Below, in pieces: positions 1 through 6,003 of a stretch of DNA of 7,313 bases. Location: the NCBI GenBank assembly GCA_025455535.1, contig JALOMM010000069.1, forward strand, positions 1 through 7,313. Direction: 5' to 3'. Numbering within the stretch: the first letter of the stretch is position 1; every line of letters begins with the position of its first letter. The stretch comes from Bacteroidales bacterium (GTDB lineage Bacteria > Bacteroidota > Bacteroidia > Bacteroidales > VadinHA17). The translations under genes were made by a program, and so were the position numbers. The notes under the pieces were generated by a model. It saw nothing but the letters and a program-made list of their open reading frames with translations, was not told the DNA's origin and ran no database searches.

Positions 1-31
1 CTGGCAGCAGCTGTCTCAAACCATCAATAAT

Positions 32-946
32 ATGATAACCAGTCTCAGCCTGATGGCTGACGCTGTCAGATCATCCGGCAAAAGATACCGGATTGCTGTG
101 GCGTGGGCACAGGACAATAATACGGTTGGATCTCTCTACCGTGCTGTAAATGAGGGATTTGCCGAGGCTCTTATGATCGGCAACCGGGAACAGATCATCA
201 GGACGTGTCATGACACAGGCGCTGACCCTTCACTGTTCACCATCATTGAAGCGGATGATGAAAGGAGCGCTGCCGTTGCTGCCGTGCGAATGACCGCCAC
301 CGGTGAGGCCGATATTGTGATGAAGGGGCTCGTCGGAACGGATAAGTTCCTCAGGGCGGTGATGGACAAGGACCACGGACTTCTTCCTCCAAAAGCGGTG
401 ATGAGCTATGTGTGTGCGGTTGAGATACCTGCATACCATAAGCTGCTCTTTATTACCGACACTGCAGTCATCCCGTTTCCCGACCTTGACCAGAAAGTAG
501 CCATGGCTGAGTATGCAATAGCGATGGCGCGGAAGTTTGGAATAATGAAGCCGTCAGTCGCACTTATCGGTGCGTCGGAAAAGGTCAGCAACCACTTCCC
601 CAACACTCTTGACTATTCGGTGATGTGCAAGATGGCGCAGAGGGGACAGATATCATCATGCGTGATGGACGGTCCGGTGGATCTCTTCCTTGCCTGTGAC
701 CCCGACAGCGTCAGGATCAAGGGTGTTGACACCCCCCTGGCAGGCGATAGCGACATTTTGCTTTTTCCTTCACTGGAGGCCTGCAATCCGTTCTACAAGG
801 GACTGATGCTGTTCGGAGGAGGAGAGCTGGCAGGGATGATCTGCGGCACTACCAGGCCGGTTGTGCTGATGTCAAGAAGTGAAAGTGAACTGTCGAAATA
901 CTATTGTGTGGCACTCGCATGCCTTATGGCATCAAAAAACGATTAG
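32..946 (+). CDS. ptb: Phosphate butyryltransferase (phosphotransbutyrylase)
   Basis: Converts butyryl-CoA (or a branched or short acyl-CoA) plus phosphate to acyl-phosphate and CoA in the cytoplasm; the kinase encoded next then makes ATP. The 304 residues match the family's usual length of about 300. Visible family blocks are DIVMKGLVGTDKFLR (94-108), the ALIGASEKV segment (177-185), VMDGP (211-215), AGDSDILLFPSLEACN (237-252) and the C-terminal glycine-rich and TTRPVVLMSRSES region (261-285). The reading frame stays open to the left edge, so a start outside the window is possible, but residues from MITSL onward align with the normal family N-terminus and ATG 32 is the best start. No Shine-Dalgarno is seen. 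The stop lies 5 bp before the kinase start, so the two are surely co-transcribed. The acyl preference cannot be read from sequence; a phosphotransacetylase role is less likely given the butyrate-kinase partner. Confidence 0.88.
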   Translation: MITSLSLMADAVRSSGKRYRIAVAWAQDNNTVGSLYRAVNEGFAEALMIGNREQIIRTCHDTGADPSLFTIIEADDERSAAVAAVRMTATGEADIVMKGLVGTDKFLRAVMDKDHGLLPPKAVMSYVCAVEIPAYHKLLFITDTAVIPFPDLDQKVAMAEYAIAMARKFGIMKPSVALIGASEKVSNHFPNTLDYSVMCKMAQRGQISSCVMDGPVDLFLACDPDSVRIKGVDTPLAGDSDILLFPSLEACNPFYKGLMLFGGGELAGMICGTTRPVVLMSRSESELSKYYCVALACLMASKND

Positions 947-951
947 ACAGA

Positions 952-2031
952 ATGGAAAACAGACTTATTCTTGCCATTAATCCGGGCTCGACCAGCACCA
1001 AATTTGCATTGTTCAGGGGCGAGCAGCAGCTTTTTGAGAAGACACTGAGACACAGCTCTTCAGAGCTGGAGGGTTTTTCACGCATGACCGATCAGCTCCC
1101 CTTCAGGCATCAGCTGGTGATGAGGGCCCTCGGAGAGGAGAAGACGCCGCTCTCTGATATTGTTGCAGTAGTAGGCCGTGGCGGATTGGTAAATCCAATA
1201 GAGTCAGGCATATATGAGGTCAATGACCTCATGAAGGAACACCTTCTGGGGGCCATACACGGGGAGCATGCAAGTAACCTGGGAGCTCTTATTGCAGATA
1301 AGATAGCCGCCGTCCTTCCCGGAGCCAGGGCTTATATCGTTGATCCGGTCGTTGTCGATGAGCTTGAGCCTGTCGCACGGCTGTCGGGACATCCTCTCAT
1401 TGAAAGGAGATCTATCTTCCATGCACTGAACCAGAAGGCTGTTGCAAGGATATATGCATCAGCTGCCGGCAGGAATTATGAAGATATGAACCTTGTAATA
1501 GCTCATATGGGAGGGGGAATAAGCGTGGGTGCCCACCGCAGGGGAAGGGTTGTTGACGTCAACAATGCCCTGAATGGTGACGGGCCCTATTCACCCGAGC
1601 GCAGCGGCGGACTGCCTGTGGCACAGATAATAGAACTGTGCTTCAGCGGCAAATATACTATGTCAGAGATTAAGACAATGTTCACCGGCAAGGGAGGCAT
1701 GGTTGCATACCTTGGCACCAATAGCTTCAAGGAGGTGTGTGACCGCGCTGCTGCCGGCGATCAGAAGGCAATGCTGATATCTCTTGGCTGCAGCTATCAG
1801 ATAGCGAAGGAGATAGGTGCCATGGTTGCCGTTCTCAGCGGCGAGGTGGATGCCATTATACTGACAGGCGGACTGGCTTACGAGAAGAAGTTTACTGAAA
1901 GGATAGAGGCAATGATAAGGAAGTTTGCCCCTGTATTTGTATATCCCGGGGAGGATGAGCTCAAAGCGCTGGCGTTTAACGGTTTTCTTGCCGTCACAGG
2001 CAAGATTGGCGTCAGGGAGTACAAGGGTTAG
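952..2031 (+). CDS. buk: Butyrate kinase
   Basis: Transfers phosphate from butyryl-phosphate (or branched-chain acyl-phosphate) to ADP, giving ATP and the free acid; it belongs to the ASKHA acetate/butyrate kinase fold. From ATG 952 the protein has 359 residues, typical of Buk. Landmarks are the N-terminal phosphate loop NPGSTSTK (10-17), VGRGGL (74-79), SIFHALNQKA (154-163), the second nucleotide-binding block HMGGGISVGAH (185-195), DGPYSPERSGGLP (210-222), LTGGLAYE (304-311) and YPGEDELKALAFNG (331-344). The frame is open further upstream to an ATG at 904, but that would add 16 residues unlike the family and overlap ptb; ATG 952 puts the phosphate loop at the normal distance from the N-terminus. 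No Shine-Dalgarno is visible, so translation may be coupled to ptb, which ends 5 bp earlier. Together they form an energy-conserving acid-producing module. Confidence 0.93.
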   Translation: MENRLILAINPGSTSTKFALFRGEQQLFEKTLRHSSSELEGFSRMTDQLPFRHQLVMRALGEEKTPLSDIVAVVGRGGLVNPIESGIYEVNDLMKEHLLGAIHGEHASNLGALIADKIAAVLPGARAYIVDPVVVDELEPVARLSGHPLIERRSIFHALNQKAVARIYASAAGRNYEDMNLVIAHMGGGISVGAHRRGRVVDVNNALNGDGPYSPERSGGLPVAQIIELCFSGKYTMSEIKTMFTGKGGMVAYLGTNSFKEVCDRAAAGDQKAMLISLGCSYQIAKEIGAMVAVLSGEVDAIILTGGLAYEKKFTERIEAMIRKFAPVFVYPGEDELKALAFNGFLAVTGKIGVREYKG

Positions 2032-2064
2032 GGCGAAGAGCAGGCAAGGAGCGAAGCGACGAAG

Positions 2065-2079
2065 TCCCGCAAAACGGGA
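2065..2079. terminator. Short hairpin between convergent genes, possible terminator
   Basis: Arms TCCCG (2065-2069) and CGGGA (2075-2079) enclose a CAAAA loop in the 65-bp gap between butyrate kinase and the converging reductase gene. The position suits a bidirectional transcription end, but there is no T-run on either side, so intrinsic termination is doubtful. It sits inside an imperfect direct repeat (GGCAAGGAGCGAAG at 2043-2056, GGCAAGGGGCTGAAG at 2081-2095) and may instead belong to a dispersed intergenic repeat. Confidence 0.35.
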
Positions 2080-2096
2080 GGGCAAGGGGCTGAAGA

Positions 2097-2792
2097 TTAC
2101 GGAACGGAGAGAGCTACCGGAAGTATCTTCCCGTTGAAGAACCTGTTTCCGTTTACTGCAAAATCGGCCACAAACGCCGCCATATCCGACGATGATACCG
2201 GAGCTGTAAAACCCGGGAAAGCCTTGCTGAACATCTCAGTCTGGACTGCCCCGGGACAGAGGCAGTTGAACGATATGCCCCTTTCAGCGTATTCCGCCGC
2301 AAGACACTCTGTCAGCACTGCCAGCGCCCCCTTTGCGGCACTGTAGAAGGAGAGCCCGGAGAACTTCATGCTTCCCTGGAACCCCCCCATGCTTCCGATA
2401 TTGACCACATGAGAGCCTCGGCTCATCAGCGGAAGGAGCTCCGAAACAATGGCGGCGGGGGCGGTGAAGTTGACAGCTACAAGTGCTGCAATATCCTCAT
2501 CACTGTGTTCCGTAAATGGCTTGTTTATAAGGAAACCGGCATTGTTTATGATTATGTCTATTGATCCGGCCTCAGCCGCAATGCTGTTTTTAAGCTCCCT
2601 GAGCGATGATCGCGCCCCTGTAATGTCCAGTACCACCGGGGTGATGTTCTTGTTTGCACACTCCCCGGCAAGGCTCGTGAGGGCAGATTTGCTCCTGGAT
2701 ATGGCATATATTTTGTTGCCCTGTTCTTCGGCAAGTTTCAGGGCAATATCTCTTCCGATGCCGGATGAAGCGCCGGTAATGACTATATTCAT
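2097..2792 (-). CDS. Short-chain dehydrogenase/reductase (SDR), substrate unknown
   Basis: A classical SDR: an NAD(P)-dependent oxidoreductase on a single Rossmann domain, 231 residues, close to the short end of the usual 230-260. The cofactor motif TGASSGIG is at residues 6-13, NNAG at 83-86, and the catalytic set N108, S134, Y150 and K154 (YxxxK) is complete, so the enzyme should be active. A serine-arginine pair after the second strand (S32-R33) and the absence of an acidic residue there favour NADP(H). PG follows the active site (LCPGAVQTEMF, 178-188), as usual in the family. The substrate cannot be assigned; a ketoacyl, pteridine or sugar reductase are all possible. The gene is alone on its strand, convergent with butyrate kinase and divergent from the next gene with a 92-bp gap. 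No convincing promoter or Shine-Dalgarno was found upstream. Confidence 0.9.
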   Translation of the reverse strand: MNIVITGASSGIGRDIALKLAEEQGNKIYAISRSKSALTSLAGECANKNITPVVLDITGARSSLRELKNSIAAEAGSIDIIINNAGFLINKPFTEHSDEDIAALVAVNFTAPAAIVSELLPLMSRGSHVVNIGSMGGFQGSMKFSGLSFYSAAKGALAVLTECLAAEYAERGISFNCLCPGAVQTEMFSKAFPGFTAPVSSSDMAAFVADFAVNGNRFFNGKILPVALSVP

Positions 2793-2856
2793 CTTATTAT
2801 CAGTATTATAGCTGGTAATGTTTTTAAAAACTAAATGTCTGTTACCGTAAATGTAC

Positions 2857-2864
2857 TAATTTTG
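2857..2864 (+). promoter_or_regulatory. Bacteroidota-type -7 promoter element
   Basis: TAATTTTG matches the Bacteroidota -7 consensus TAnnTTTG exactly and lies 20 bp before the ATG at 2885, so transcription would start about 10-15 nt before that codon. No clear TTTG -33 element is seen at the expected distance upstream. Just upstream at 2820-2831 is a 12-bp perfect palindrome, GTTTTTAAAAAC, of unknown meaning. Confidence 0.5.
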
Positions 2865-2884
2865 ACTTTATTTGTACCCTCAAA

Positions 2885-3457
2885 ATGCAGAACATGCACC
2901 ATATTAAAAGGAGCTTACTGGCCGTGGCATTCCTTGCAATAACTCTCCTTTCGGCAGGGCAGTCGGCTTTCCAGAACCGTCCGCCACTGAGAGAGCGCTT
3001 ATTCTTCGGTGGTGGCTTCGGCCTGCAGTTCGGGAGCATAACCAATATTGAAGTATCACCGATCATTGGGGTGAGAGTGCTGCCCCGCCTGGCAGTTGCG
3101 GGCGGACCAACGTTCCAGTATTTTGCTGATGAATTTGGAGAAATGACCATCTATGGCGGGAAAGGGTACATTCAGTTTACTTTGATACAAAGTCTGGACA
3201 ACATAATTCCGCTGGGACTCAATACCGGCATTCACCTTCACGGAGAATATGAGGGACTGAGTCTCGACGAGGCTCTTGTGAGCACTACCCCGGGTGAAAC
3301 GGGGAGGGTCTACTCCGGGGCATTCCTGGGTGGAGTGACAATATCACAACCTACAGGAAGGAGGTCAAGCATGAATCTCTCTTTTCTCTGGGTTCTGACC
3401 AGCACAGGTTATCAGATATATGACAATCCGGAGATCAGGATCAGCTTTGTCTTTTAA
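2885..3457 (+). CDS. Secreted, probable outer-membrane beta-barrel-like protein
   Basis: Function not recognised. The first residues look like a Sec signal peptide: K9 and R10, then a hydrophobic stretch (LLAVAFLAITLLSAG, 11-25) with likely cleavage near 25-28. The remaining ~165 residues have no further membrane helix but alternate polar and hydrophobic or aromatic residues in strand-like blocks (FFGGGFGLQFG 40-50, YIQFTLIQ 95-102, SMNLSFLWVL 162-171), with glycine-rich turns. The protein ends in RISFVF, and a terminal phenylalanine is typical of outer-membrane barrels. A barrel or barrel-like periplasmic protein is therefore inferred; at about eight strands it would be small. A second ATG at 2894 could be the true start, since it also precedes a complete signal peptide. 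A perfect -7 element lies upstream. The downstream slyD gene starts 40 bp after the stop. Confidence 0.72.
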   Translation: MQNMHHIKRSLLAVAFLAITLLSAGQSAFQNRPPLRERLFFGGGFGLQFGSITNIEVSPIIGVRVLPRLAVAGGPTFQYFADEFGEMTIYGGKGYIQFTLIQSLDNIIPLGLNTGIHLHGEYEGLSLDEALVSTTPGETGRVYSGAFLGGVTISQPTGRRSSMNLSFLWVLTSTGYQIYDNPEIRISFVF

Positions 3458-3475
3458 TTGAAGTAATATAGTTTA

Positions 3476-3483
3476 TAATATTG
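3476..3483 (+). promoter_or_regulatory. Weak candidate -7 element before slyD
   Basis: TAATATTG differs from TAnnTTTG at one position and lies 14 bp before the slyD start, in an AT-rich 40-bp gap. A TTTG at 3446-3449 is rather far away (26 bp) for a -33 element. slyD may instead be read through from the upstream gene. Confidence 0.25.
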
Positions 3484-3497
3484 TTAAATAAGTAATT

Positions 3498-4028
3498 ATG
3501 AAATTAGAGAATAACAAATTTGTTTCACTTGTTTATACACTTCATGAGGGTGGCAGTGACGGAAAGGTGATTGAGACAGTAGAGGAGACTGCGCCGCTTG
3601 GATTCGTGTTCGGCAGCGGAAGGCTTTTACCTGGTTTCGAGGCCAACCTTGAAGGGCTGGAAGAGGGTTCTTCATTTGAATTCGGTCTTTCAGCCGGGGA
3701 GGCATACGGCGAGGTCCGGGAGGAGATGATTGTGAGTCTCCCAAGGAATATTTTTGAAGATGAGGGGGTTCTTAACACCCAGATATGCTATGTAGGCAAC
3801 ACTGTCCCGATGATGGATTCGCAGGGTAACAGAATGAATGGTGTCGTGACCGAGATAGGAGATGCCTTCATCAGGATGGATTTCAATCATCCGCTGGCAG
3901 GAACCGCTCTCCATTTCTCAGGCAGGGTCACTGGTGTCCGTGAGGCAACCCCCGAAGAGATAATGGGCCCCTCGGGATGTTCATCATGCGGCAGCAGAAG
4001 CAGCGGCTGCGGAGGCTCTTGCGGCTGA
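3498..4028 (+). CDS. slyD: SlyD-type FKBP peptidyl-prolyl cis-trans isomerase
   Basis: Cytoplasmic prolyl isomerase and chaperone; 176 residues against 196 for E. coli SlyD. The split FKBP domain is visible: the N-terminal half (about 5-70) with VSLVYTLHEG, the active-site-lining APLGFVFGSGRLLPGFEANLEGL region (32-54) and GEAYGE (67-72), then an insert-in-flap chaperone domain (about 74-128), then the FKBP C-terminal strands with NHPLAGTALHFSGRVTGVREAT (130-151). The tail from 158 is glycine/serine/cysteine-rich with cysteines at 161, 164, 171 and 175. Tails at this place in SlyD bind nickel and other metals and serve hydrogenase maturation in enterobacteria; here it has cysteines but no histidine, so metal binding is plausible but its specificity is unknown. 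Another cysteine is at 97 in the inserted domain. No Shine-Dalgarno precedes ATG 3498. The gene converges on the symporter gene. Confidence 0.9.
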   Translation: MKLENNKFVSLVYTLHEGGSDGKVIETVEETAPLGFVFGSGRLLPGFEANLEGLEEGSSFEFGLSAGEAYGEVREEMIVSLPRNIFEDEGVLNTQICYVGNTVPMMDSQGNRMNGVVTEIGDAFIRMDFNHPLAGTALHFSGRVTGVREATPEEIMGPSGCSSCGSRSSGCGGSCG

Positions 4029-4084
4029 TTGCCGGCAAGACCTGACAGAGGAATCAGAGCCCCATTAATTTTCTGCCCTTTCTC

Positions 4085-4117
4085 CTTTAACCTTTAAACT
4101 TTAAACTTTTAAAGTTT
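4085..4117. repeat. Heptamer tandem repeat over the symporter stop codon
   Basis: Units CTTTAAC (4085-4091), CTTTAAA (4092-4098), CTTTAAA (4099-4105) and CTTTTAAA (4106-4113) follow one another, and the last runs into AAACTTT/AAAGTTT arms (4103-4109 and 4111-4117) around one base. The minus-strand stop codon (4101-4103) and the last codons of the symporter lie within it. It occupies the end of the gap between two convergent genes and could act in transcription ending, but the stem is only A/T-rich with no GC core. Confidence 0.6.
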
Positions 4118-5336
4118 CCCCTTCTGATTTTGCGATGATTACAGCCGCACACGTGTCGCCGTAAACATTAACGGTCGTGCGGAACATATCGAGGATACGG
4201 TCTACAGCAAGTATCAGCCCGATACCCTCCAGAGGCAATCCCACTGCCTTTAGCACCACAGCCATCATAACCAGTCCGGCCATCGGTATGCCTGCCGAAC
4301 CTATGGCAGCGAGCAGGGCGGTGAATATAACCACAAGCTGCTGTCCCATCGAGAGGTCGATGCCGTAGGCCTGTGCAATGAACATCACTGCCACGCACTC
4401 GTAGAGGGCTGTGCCGTTCATATTTATCGTCGCACCAAGTGGCAGTGTGAAGCTGGCGATCTTGTTTGAGACTCCGTTGTTGTTTTCAACTGCCTCCATT
4501 GTGAGTGGCAGCGTCGCATTTGACGATGATGTGGAGAAGGCCGTTAGAAGAGGAGTCGACATGTTTCTTATATGTTTGATCGGATTGGCCCTGCCAATGA
4601 ACCGGACTGCAAGAGGCAGTGTGATGAAGGCATGCACGAACAGACCTAAAAGGACCGTAATAAAATAAAGCCCCAGCCTGCTGATCACCTCACTTACTTC
4701 ATTGCCCAGCAGAATCTGCTGTGAGATTACCTTTGCCGAGATGCTGAAGACACCCACAGGGGTGAACCTGATGACAAACATAGTGATCTTCATTATCACA
4801 TCCAGCGCTGCATTGAGCATATCCATCATTAACAGCCGCGACTTGTCACCCACACGGGTGATGAAGAAGCCTGACAGGATGGCAAAAAAGATAATGGAGA
4901 GCATATGGCCCTGAACCATCGAATCAAAAATATTTGACGGAACGATCCTGATCAGCGTCTGACCGAACTTTTCAGTACCCGCAGCTATGTCTTCAACCGG
5001 CACCTGGAACCCCAGTTCAGCTCCAACACCGGGCTTAATGAGCTGAACGAAGAAGAAACCGGTGACAATGGCAAACAGGGTTGAAATGACATAAAACCCC
5101 ATTGTCTTGGCTCCAAGACGCCCAAGGTTATCAGCAGTACCCACACTGGCCACCCCGGTGGTAATGGAACAGAGAATCAGGGGAATGATAACCATATTGA
5201 GCCCACGGAGAAAGACATCTCCCATCCAGTTGGTGTATTTGGCAAGGTGAGGGAAGAAGTATCCGAAGAATCCGCCCAGAACCAGCATTATCAGTATCTG
5301 GTAGTGCAGGGCAATTGAAAATCTCTTGTTGGCCAT
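4101..5336 (-). CDS. Dicarboxylate/amino acid:cation symporter (glutamate transporter family)
   Basis: Inner-membrane secondary transporter of the DAACS family (GltP/GltPh/EAAT fold), 411 residues, normal length, importing acidic amino acids or C4-dicarboxylates with cations. Landmarks are the serine-rich hairpin 1 (AFSTSSSNATLPLT, 266-279), the TM7 motif GATINMNGTALYE (301-313), hairpin 2 (SAGIPMAG, 347-354) and TM8 DRILDMFRTTVNVYGD (379-394). D383, R386, T387 and N390 correspond to the substrate-contacting D394, R397, T398 and N401 of GltPh; the arginine favours a carboxylate side chain over neutral substrates. Two oddities: N307 replaces the usually aspartate Na3-site residue (GltPh D312), and E313 occupies the position of the EAAT proton-carrying glutamate. 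The start is the only ATG before the cytoplasmic lead-in to TM1. Upstream lies the long AT-rich gap with palindromic sites; no clear promoter is close to the gene. Confidence 0.93.
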   Translation of the reverse strand: MANKRFSIALHYQILIMLVLGGFFGYFFPHLAKYTNWMGDVFLRGLNMVIIPLILCSITTGVASVGTADNLGRLGAKTMGFYVISTLFAIVTGFFFVQLIKPGVGAELGFQVPVEDIAAGTEKFGQTLIRIVPSNIFDSMVQGHMLSIIFFAILSGFFITRVGDKSRLLMMDMLNAALDVIMKITMFVIRFTPVGVFSISAKVISQQILLGNEVSEVISRLGLYFITVLLGLFVHAFITLPLAVRFIGRANPIKHIRNMSTPLLTAFSTSSSNATLPLTMEAVENNNGVSNKIASFTLPLGATINMNGTALYECVAVMFIAQAYGIDLSMGQQLVVIFTALLAAIGSAGIPMAGLVMMAVVLKAVGLPLEGIGLILAVDRILDMFRTTVNVYGDTCAAVIIAKSEGETLKV

Positions 5337-5368
5337 GGGTCGGTAAGTTTAACTTCTGCCTGTCAGGC

Positions 5369-5388
5369 GACAAGCCGAAATGTTTGTC
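5369..5388 (-). other. Possible leader hairpin of the symporter mRNA
   Basis: GACAAGC (5369-5375) and GTTTGTC (5382-5388) can form a 7-bp stem, with one mismatch as DNA, around a 6-nt loop, ending 33 bp before the symporter start. A second small dyad, GCCTG-T-CAGGC, sits at 5358-5368. Either could be an operator or RNA structure; evidence is symmetry only. Confidence 0.25.
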
Positions 5389-5576
5389 CGGATGAAGATA
5401 ATTAAAAGAATTCAGCAGAAAAGATGTTTTTGATTATGTCATGAGAATCCAAAATTCAACAGGAGGGGAGAGAGGCTTCTGAAAAATTCAATTCTGAGCC
5501 ACTTCATATTTTAATCGTCATCAGACACCAGGTAATTGAGACAGTCAGGCCTGAGAACAGTATAAATACATCTGAT

Positions 5577-5681
5577 TCACAAATGTAAACAGAAAGTTTC
5601 AGGACATTTGATAAGAATGTAATTACAAATGTAATTAAATCTGACGTACCAATGTAAAGTTCAGTTGTTTTACAATATATT
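5577..5681. repeat. Distal cluster of TTACAAATGTAA-like palindromes
   Basis: One perfect copy lies at 5623-5634, extended to 7-bp arms AATTACA/TGTAATT at 5621-5636. Near copies are TCACAAATGTAA at 5577-5588 (one difference) and GTACCAATGTAA at 5646-5657 (two differences). Two much weaker matches fill the spacing: GGACATTTGATA at 5602-5613 and TTACAATATATT at 5670-5681. Centres fall at about 5582, 5607, 5628, 5651 and 5675, i.e. every 21-25 bp. On the minus strand the sites at 5577 and 5623 contain TACATTTG, a match to the -7 element directed toward the symporter gene, though about 250-290 bp from it. Confidence 0.65.
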
Positions 5682-5929
5682 ATCCTATATAGTATTATAT
5701 ATCAATTACTTAATTATATTATATAAACTTTTTATTGATGATAATTATGATTTGAACCCCGCAATTTGATTAGAATTACTACTTATATCAAAGTTAATAT
5801 ATTGTAAATCAATTAAAAATGATATCTAAAGTCAAGTAATTAAGCTGATAATTAGGCTGGTCTATATCATTCAGGACGGTTCCAATAGGATAAATATCAG
5901 CAATATGCTAAGGAAATAATTACACTGAA

Positions 5930-5988
5930 TTACAAATGTAAATGACATTACATTACAGAAGTAAATAACATATCAGTTACATTTGTAA
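5930..5988. promoter_or_regulatory. Proximal operator-like cluster before the XRE gene
   Basis: Three sites stand in a row: perfect TTACAAATGTAA at 5930-5941, TTACAGAAGTAA at 5953-5964 (outer arms kept) and the same 12-mer in opposite orientation, TTACATTTGTAA, at 5977-5988. Centre spacing is 23 and 24 bp, a little over two helical turns. The last site ends 15 bp before the start of the HTH gene. The arrangement is what is expected of a cooperative operator for an autoregulated repressor; the identity of the bound protein is inferred from position only. Confidence 0.65.
5978..5985 (+). promoter_or_regulatory. -7 promoter element embedded in the last palindrome
   Basis: TACATTTG fits TAnnTTTG exactly and lies 18 bp before the ATG at 6004, giving a predicted leader of roughly 10 nt. 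No TTTG or TTG is seen at the -33 distance, so the promoter may be weak or depend on an activator. A protein bound at 5977-5988 would cover it. Confidence 0.5.
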
Positions 5989-6003
5989 AAACAGATTTCC
6001 ATC

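Larger units (their letters stand above)
5337..6003. other. 667-bp AT-rich intergenic region between divergent genes
   Basis: No plausible gene was found here on either strand. The part next to the symporter (to about 5560) has ordinary composition, including a 10-bp palindrome TCAGGCCTGA at 5545-5554. From about 5570 on it becomes strongly AT-rich; 5641-5820 contains 36 G+C in 180 bases by hand count. The AT-rich part is bracketed by two clusters of 12-bp palindromes described separately. It must hold the promoters of the divergent symporter and regulator genes. I see no tRNA, no CRISPR array and no transposon ends. Confidence 0.8.

Noticed and set aside
904..951. Longer start for butyrate kinase at ATG 904
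   Set aside because: It adds 16 residues that do not look like the family N-terminus and overlaps the end of ptb; ATG 952 gives the normal distance to the phosphate loop.
2805..2810. TATAAT on the minus strand before the reductase as a -10 box
   Set aside because: The window's organism appears to use TAnnTTTG; an isolated hexamer in A/T-rich DNA without a -35 is weak.
2134..2811. Plus-strand open frames over the reductase gene (2134-2346, 2449-2811)
   Set aside because: They lie opposite a complete SDR gene with all catalytic motifs and show no family features of their own.
2842..2850. TTACCGTAA near the outer-membrane protein promoter as another copy of the palindrome
   Set aside because: The half-sites are one base apart instead of four and the TACA/TGTA core is missing.
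4168..4914. Frames on both strands inside the symporter gene
   Set aside because: They are shadows; the symporter is intact and has all transporter motifs.
5577..5988. Palindrome clusters as a CRISPR array or plasmid iterons
   Set aside because: Repeats are only 12 bp, variable, with 9-12 bp between them; no cas or rep gene and no DnaA boxes were seen.
5337..6003. AT-rich gap as a mobile-element insertion
   Set aside because: No transposase or integrase, terminal inverted repeats or target duplication could be found; the flanking genes are intact.
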